NCBI GenBank assembly: GCA_003415625.1
Contig: PYIU01000001.1
Location: 4,774,746 to 4,838,745, forward strand
Direction of reading: 5' to 3'
From: Aquanectria penicillioides
Lineage: Eukaryota > Ascomycota > Sordariomycetes > Hypocreales > Nectriaceae
DNA: 64,000 nucleotides
Under the pieces are notes generated by a model. That model was not told the origin of the DNA, searched no databases, and saw only the letters and a program-made list of their open reading frames with translations. Shown in pieces: positions 60,801-64,000 of this stretch (the first letter of the stretch is position 1; each line of letters starts with the position of its first letter). A program made the position numbers and the translations under genes.

Positions 60801-62788
60801 ACATCCGCTCGCACCCACCGCATCAGCAACAGGCACCGGCAGCATCTGGGACATTGCCTGGAACATGCCGTTGTCATAATCCACTGGGCGGCAACTGGGA
60901 ACTGAGCATTGAACTCGCCCATTCCTGAGCGAGCACCGAGCCGCCACCCTTGGACGGGCAAACATATACACTCGAGACACCGAAGGAACAGGAAGAGGAG
61001 ATCCGGATTTCCTTTGGCGAAGATCACTCACTCCCCTCTTCTCCCTCCCTCGACTTTCTCGCCGCTCAGCATCCAGTGACAACACCGTATTTCGCCCATT
61101 CTCGCCCGTCCCATCTCATCTCATCGATTCTCCCGCAAGCAAGAAAAAAGCCCGTCGCCCCTCCGATCTGTTCCACCAAGCAATCTCCACTATTCTATCC
61201 ATCCATCCTGTTCCCCATCTCCATGCCCATCCTGGGCCCTCCGTCCACTCCTCCCCAAAGAACCCACCAAACCGCTTGTATGTATGTGCTACTGCTGTAC
61301 TAGGTATACGCATTGTCTCCCGCTTTGTGCAGCAAGAGCATAGTACATACATCCCCATTGCTTCTCAAACCCGAACAGCTTGCATATTCTCAGTGCAAGG
61401 TTCTGCGTCATCCCGGACCGCACCCTGCGAGCACTTCACTTTGTTGCCGCGCTCACAGAAGTCAGCAACAGCCAGCACCACAAAAGACACCAGCACCAAC
61501 GCAACAGCGCACCATCGCCAGCTTGGGTTAGCCACTCGCCACAACGATTCAGCGTAAAAAGGTACCGACCAGCCTAAGGGACCAGCCTAAGGGGACCCTT
61601 GGCTCTTGCTGTGGCCCTTGCCCCTAGACTCAGAGGCTTGGCGCCTCCTCCTCTCCGCCCGCCCCACCGCCGCCGGTGCTTCCTCGCTGAGGGGGGCCGC
61701 TACTGTGCCATTTACGCCGCACATTACCTACAGTACTCCGTACATAGGTGGCCGTAGCACAACAGCCCAGTACATACATACATACGTACATACAATAGTG
61801 GGCCAATCTCCAGGGCTTGTCGACAGCGCTGCACATCCCAGCCCTGCCACCCACCCACCCCCCCCCCCCCCCCCTCTGACACTGTCGGCCACTGGCCTGG
61901 CTACCACAGCCACCAGCCCGAACCTGGCGGCGTCCCGGCCATCTGGATCAACCACCAAGCACCCACCTACGTCTGCTACATCTCCCAGGGCGACCTCACC
62001 ACCGCCTTGCCCCAAACACCATACCTACATCACAAACACTCCAAACCTGGTCCATAAACTCCTATTCTTCGCGCTTGTGCCTCCTTCTCATACTCTCCTT
62101 CATCCCTTTCACGCTCTACTAGCTGCTCCACGTTCCCGGCTTTCGGAGCATATGTCAACTCTCGACACTCGTCACCCCGTCTCTTATCTCTCTCACCTGG
62201 CACAGCCGGCTCAACAAGCTCACCATCTACTCTCATCGGCCTCCCTTCTCTCAGTCACCTCCGCGCCCACCTTTTGTTCAACTCTCCGCCATAATCCCCC
62301 AGCCTCGCCTTTATCTCTCGCAAAGCTCGCCTTCCTGACGACGACAACCGACGGTCTTACCTTCCCTCCTGTTCTCTCCAGACACGCGACAGTTCGCTCC
62401 TCTTGTGTCCCACACGCGCCAAATCGTCGCCACCTCAACGCCGCTGCCTTGTCCTCCACCCGTCCATCTCAAGTCCACCTTGGGAGCCGCGCATATCCTC
62501 GCCTGCTCTAGACGCTGCCTACTCCAACTCTCCTGGTTTCCCTTCCTCAAGCATTTCTTGAACCGCCATTTTATCCACTTTTTGCTGCTCTACCCCAACT
62601 AGCCGTTGGCCAACCCCGGACCTGTGTCGTCACCTTCACATGCCACTCGCAGAGGTTACTATGCGCTCACGCCCACCTCGAAATCTGTCGTTCAACGTTA
62701 TGAGAATGGCCCGTTGCCTGAATTGACTGTGACGACCTCTCGCTTCGCTTCTATTTGTCGCCCACCGGCTTGTTGCACGGCTCCCGAC
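57831..62788. other. Region without a supportable gene; leader of LST4 at its end
   Basis: Normal base composition, but the frames (for example 59040-59645 and 61606-62511) have no ATG start, no motif or only low-complexity Pro/Ser/Thr content. An ACAT repeat lies near 61770-61797 and a 17-C run at 61858-61874. From about 61000 the plus strand is strongly CT-rich, which fits a long promoter and leader for LST4. Confidence 0.5.
61858..61874. repeat. C homopolymer, 17 nt
   Basis: It follows a CCCA-type repeat in the CT-rich DNA upstream of LST4. Confidence 0.9.
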
Positions 62789-64000
62789 ATGCTCGGCCGC
62801 CTCTTGCATCTGGGCTCTGGCGGCACCTCCGCTGCGCCCTCACAGACAGCAGCCAAAATGTCGAGACCTGTGTCCTCACTTGAATCTGTCCAGGAAGACA
62901 TTCACACCCGAAATCTCCTTTTCCCTGACGCCCAGGCCCTCTACCAGCATCGCAACGACCAGGTCTTCCCCTTGTCCTCAACCCCCACTACCCCGGGCAG
63001 TTCAACCGCCAACGCCTTTGATTTCAGTGGCGATGTCGACCTCGATGTGCGTGATGTCCGAGTCATCGTCATGCAGGATGCGCTCGGTCCCTCAAATGCT
63101 TCGCTACTCTTCGATAGCCATCCTGCCCCGCCTTCATCGCCTACTGAACGAGCTCACCATTCCCAAGATTTCCGAAGGGTTCCAACCTCGCCTCGTAAGG
63201 GCAGTCTTGGCAATATTACCAGGCCTCTTGTCATTCAATCTGACACTCCCCAAATTGCTCCACGTCAAGGTGCTTTTGACCGGCGTTCATCTTTGCAGGG
63301 GAGAAGCCAAAGTCATGCAGAAACCGAAATCCAACGAGCTTCTCGCGAGTACCGAGAGGAGCTAGCCACCTTCTCAAGTTGCATTTTTGGAAACTCCGAG
63401 CTCATGTCTTACAAGGGCACATCTACGAAAGTTCACGTTGTTCCCGGTGATACTCGAGCCAACGATGTGGCGAGTTCCATCGTTGGTGACGGCCGGAGCT
63501 CTATCGGGCGTTCAAGTGCTCGCTCAAGTAGACTCTCACAGTCTTACTCGTCTCAAACCGTCTCCCCGACAAACCCATCATCCTTAGCCACTACTCACCA
63601 TTTTCCGCGTCAGGTCGAAAAGAAGAAAGTTCTGATAACACGACTGTTTCCAGTAAATCTCGTTGTAGATGATGCAGACTCAAATACAACACCTCCAAGC
63701 CGTTATTCGGACGAAAATGTCGGGTTTCCGTTCCCATCGACAGGCGAAGAATCCATGCCAAAGAAGAAGAAGCCCAAGCAGCGCCGAACCCCGATGTACG
63801 CTGTAGTTCTGGTAGTTCAACTCCCCTCCTCACCTCCGGCTGCGACCCGCCTACCGCCAGCCACACAACCCAAGTCTTCACATCGAGAGTCCAGTTCATA
63901 CAATGACCAAGAATTCTTCCCTTCGTCCTTCAGCTCGGCTCGACCTTCAGGTTGGACCATGGTCGGTTCTGGCACGTACGGCGATGCTGCTGAGTCGACC
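62789..64000 (+). CDS. LST4: Lst4, folliculin-interacting-protein (FNIP) family, 3' end outside window
   Basis: An open frame of 404 codons from ATG 62789 runs off the window with no stop. It begins MLGRLLHLGSGG and carries the FNIP N-terminal longin-type blocks DVDLDVRDVRVIVMQDALG, ASLLFDSH, CIFGNSELMSYKGTSTKVHV, KKVLITRLFPVNL and RTPMYAVVLVVQLP, separated by Ser-rich loops. These match fungal Lst4 as I recall it and the FNIP1/2 pattern (SYKGTSTKVH, LITRLF). Lst4 pairs with Lst7 (folliculin) as the activator of Gtr2 that signals amino-acid supply to TORC1 at the vacuole. The C-terminal DENN-like part must lie beyond the window. Confidence 0.88.
   Translation, partial: MLGRLLHLGSGGTSAAPSQTAAKMSRPVSSLESVQEDIHTRNLLFPDAQALYQHRNDQVFPLSSTPTTPGSSTANAFDFSGDVDLDVRDVRVIVMQDALGPSNASLLFDSHPAPPSSPTERAHHSQDFRRVPTSPRKGSLGNITRPLVIQSDTPQIAPRQGAFDRRSSLQGRSQSHAETEIQRASREYREELATFSSCIFGNSELMSYKGTSTKVHVVPGDTRANDVASSIVGDGRSSIGRSSARSSRLSQSYSSQTVSPTNPSSLATTHHFPRQVEKKKVLITRLFPVNLVVDDADSNTTPPSRYSDENVGFPFPSTGEESMPKKKKPKQRRTPMYAVVLVVQLPSSPPAATRLPPATQPKSSHRESSSYNDQEFFPSSFSSARPSGWTMVGSGTYGDAAEST

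Noticed and set aside
61606..62511. 301-codon frame upstream of LST4
   Set aside because: It opens with TTG rather than ATG and is low-complexity Pro/Ser/Thr. It is CT-rich leader or promoter DNA.

Overview
The window is nuclear DNA from a filamentous ascomycete (Pezizomycotina; a sordariomycete, perhaps Hypocreales, is my inference). The evidence is short GT-AG introns of 46-123 nt with CTAAC/CTAAT-like branch sites, a Zn2Cys6 regulator, fungal forms of Ras, Nbp35, Scc2, Iml1 and Lst4, and an A+T-rich retrotransposon that looks mutated by repeat-induced point mutation (RIP). I rebuilt the exons by hand from splice signals, reading frame and recalled family sequences. No database search was run.

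Layout. 1-2.3 kb holds two decayed genes, a zinc alcohol dehydrogenase and a sugar transporter. 3.4-6.0 kb has a Zn2Cys6 transcription factor facing a phytanoyl-CoA-dioxygenase-like enzyme, a pairing typical of secondary metabolism. 7.0-10.5 kb has two co-oriented cysteine-rich proteins that I cannot assign to a described family. 11.5-12.5 kb is ras1. About 8 kb without a supportable gene follows (12.5-20.6 kb).

20.6-46.9 kb is a conserved housekeeping block: a MoaB/Mog-type molybdopterin-binding-domain protein (-), glia maturation factor (+), NBP35 (-), tRNA-Gln(CUG) (-), deoxyhypusine hydroxylase (+), RPA12 (-), the SCC2/Mis4 cohesin loader (+), a vacuolar Ca2+/H+ exchanger (+), IML1 (-) and a ZRC1-like zinc transporter (+). 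Most neighbours are divergent or convergent and several gaps are only 100-600 bp. Two of these genes carry a single-base frame error at a homopolymer; an assembly error is more likely than gene loss.

49.6-57.5 kb is a complete but dead Ty3/gypsy LTR retrotransposon on the minus strand, with 193-bp LTRs, a 5-bp TCCTT target duplication, a polypurine tract, and traces of a zinc knuckle, reverse transcriptase and integrase. Between integrase and the 3' LTR is a long spliced reading frame on the opposite (plus) strand, also riddled with RIP-type stops. It is the most unusual object in the window. 57.5-62.8 kb has no supportable gene. The window ends inside LST4 (FNIP family), whose product acts with IML1 in amino-acid signalling to TORC1.
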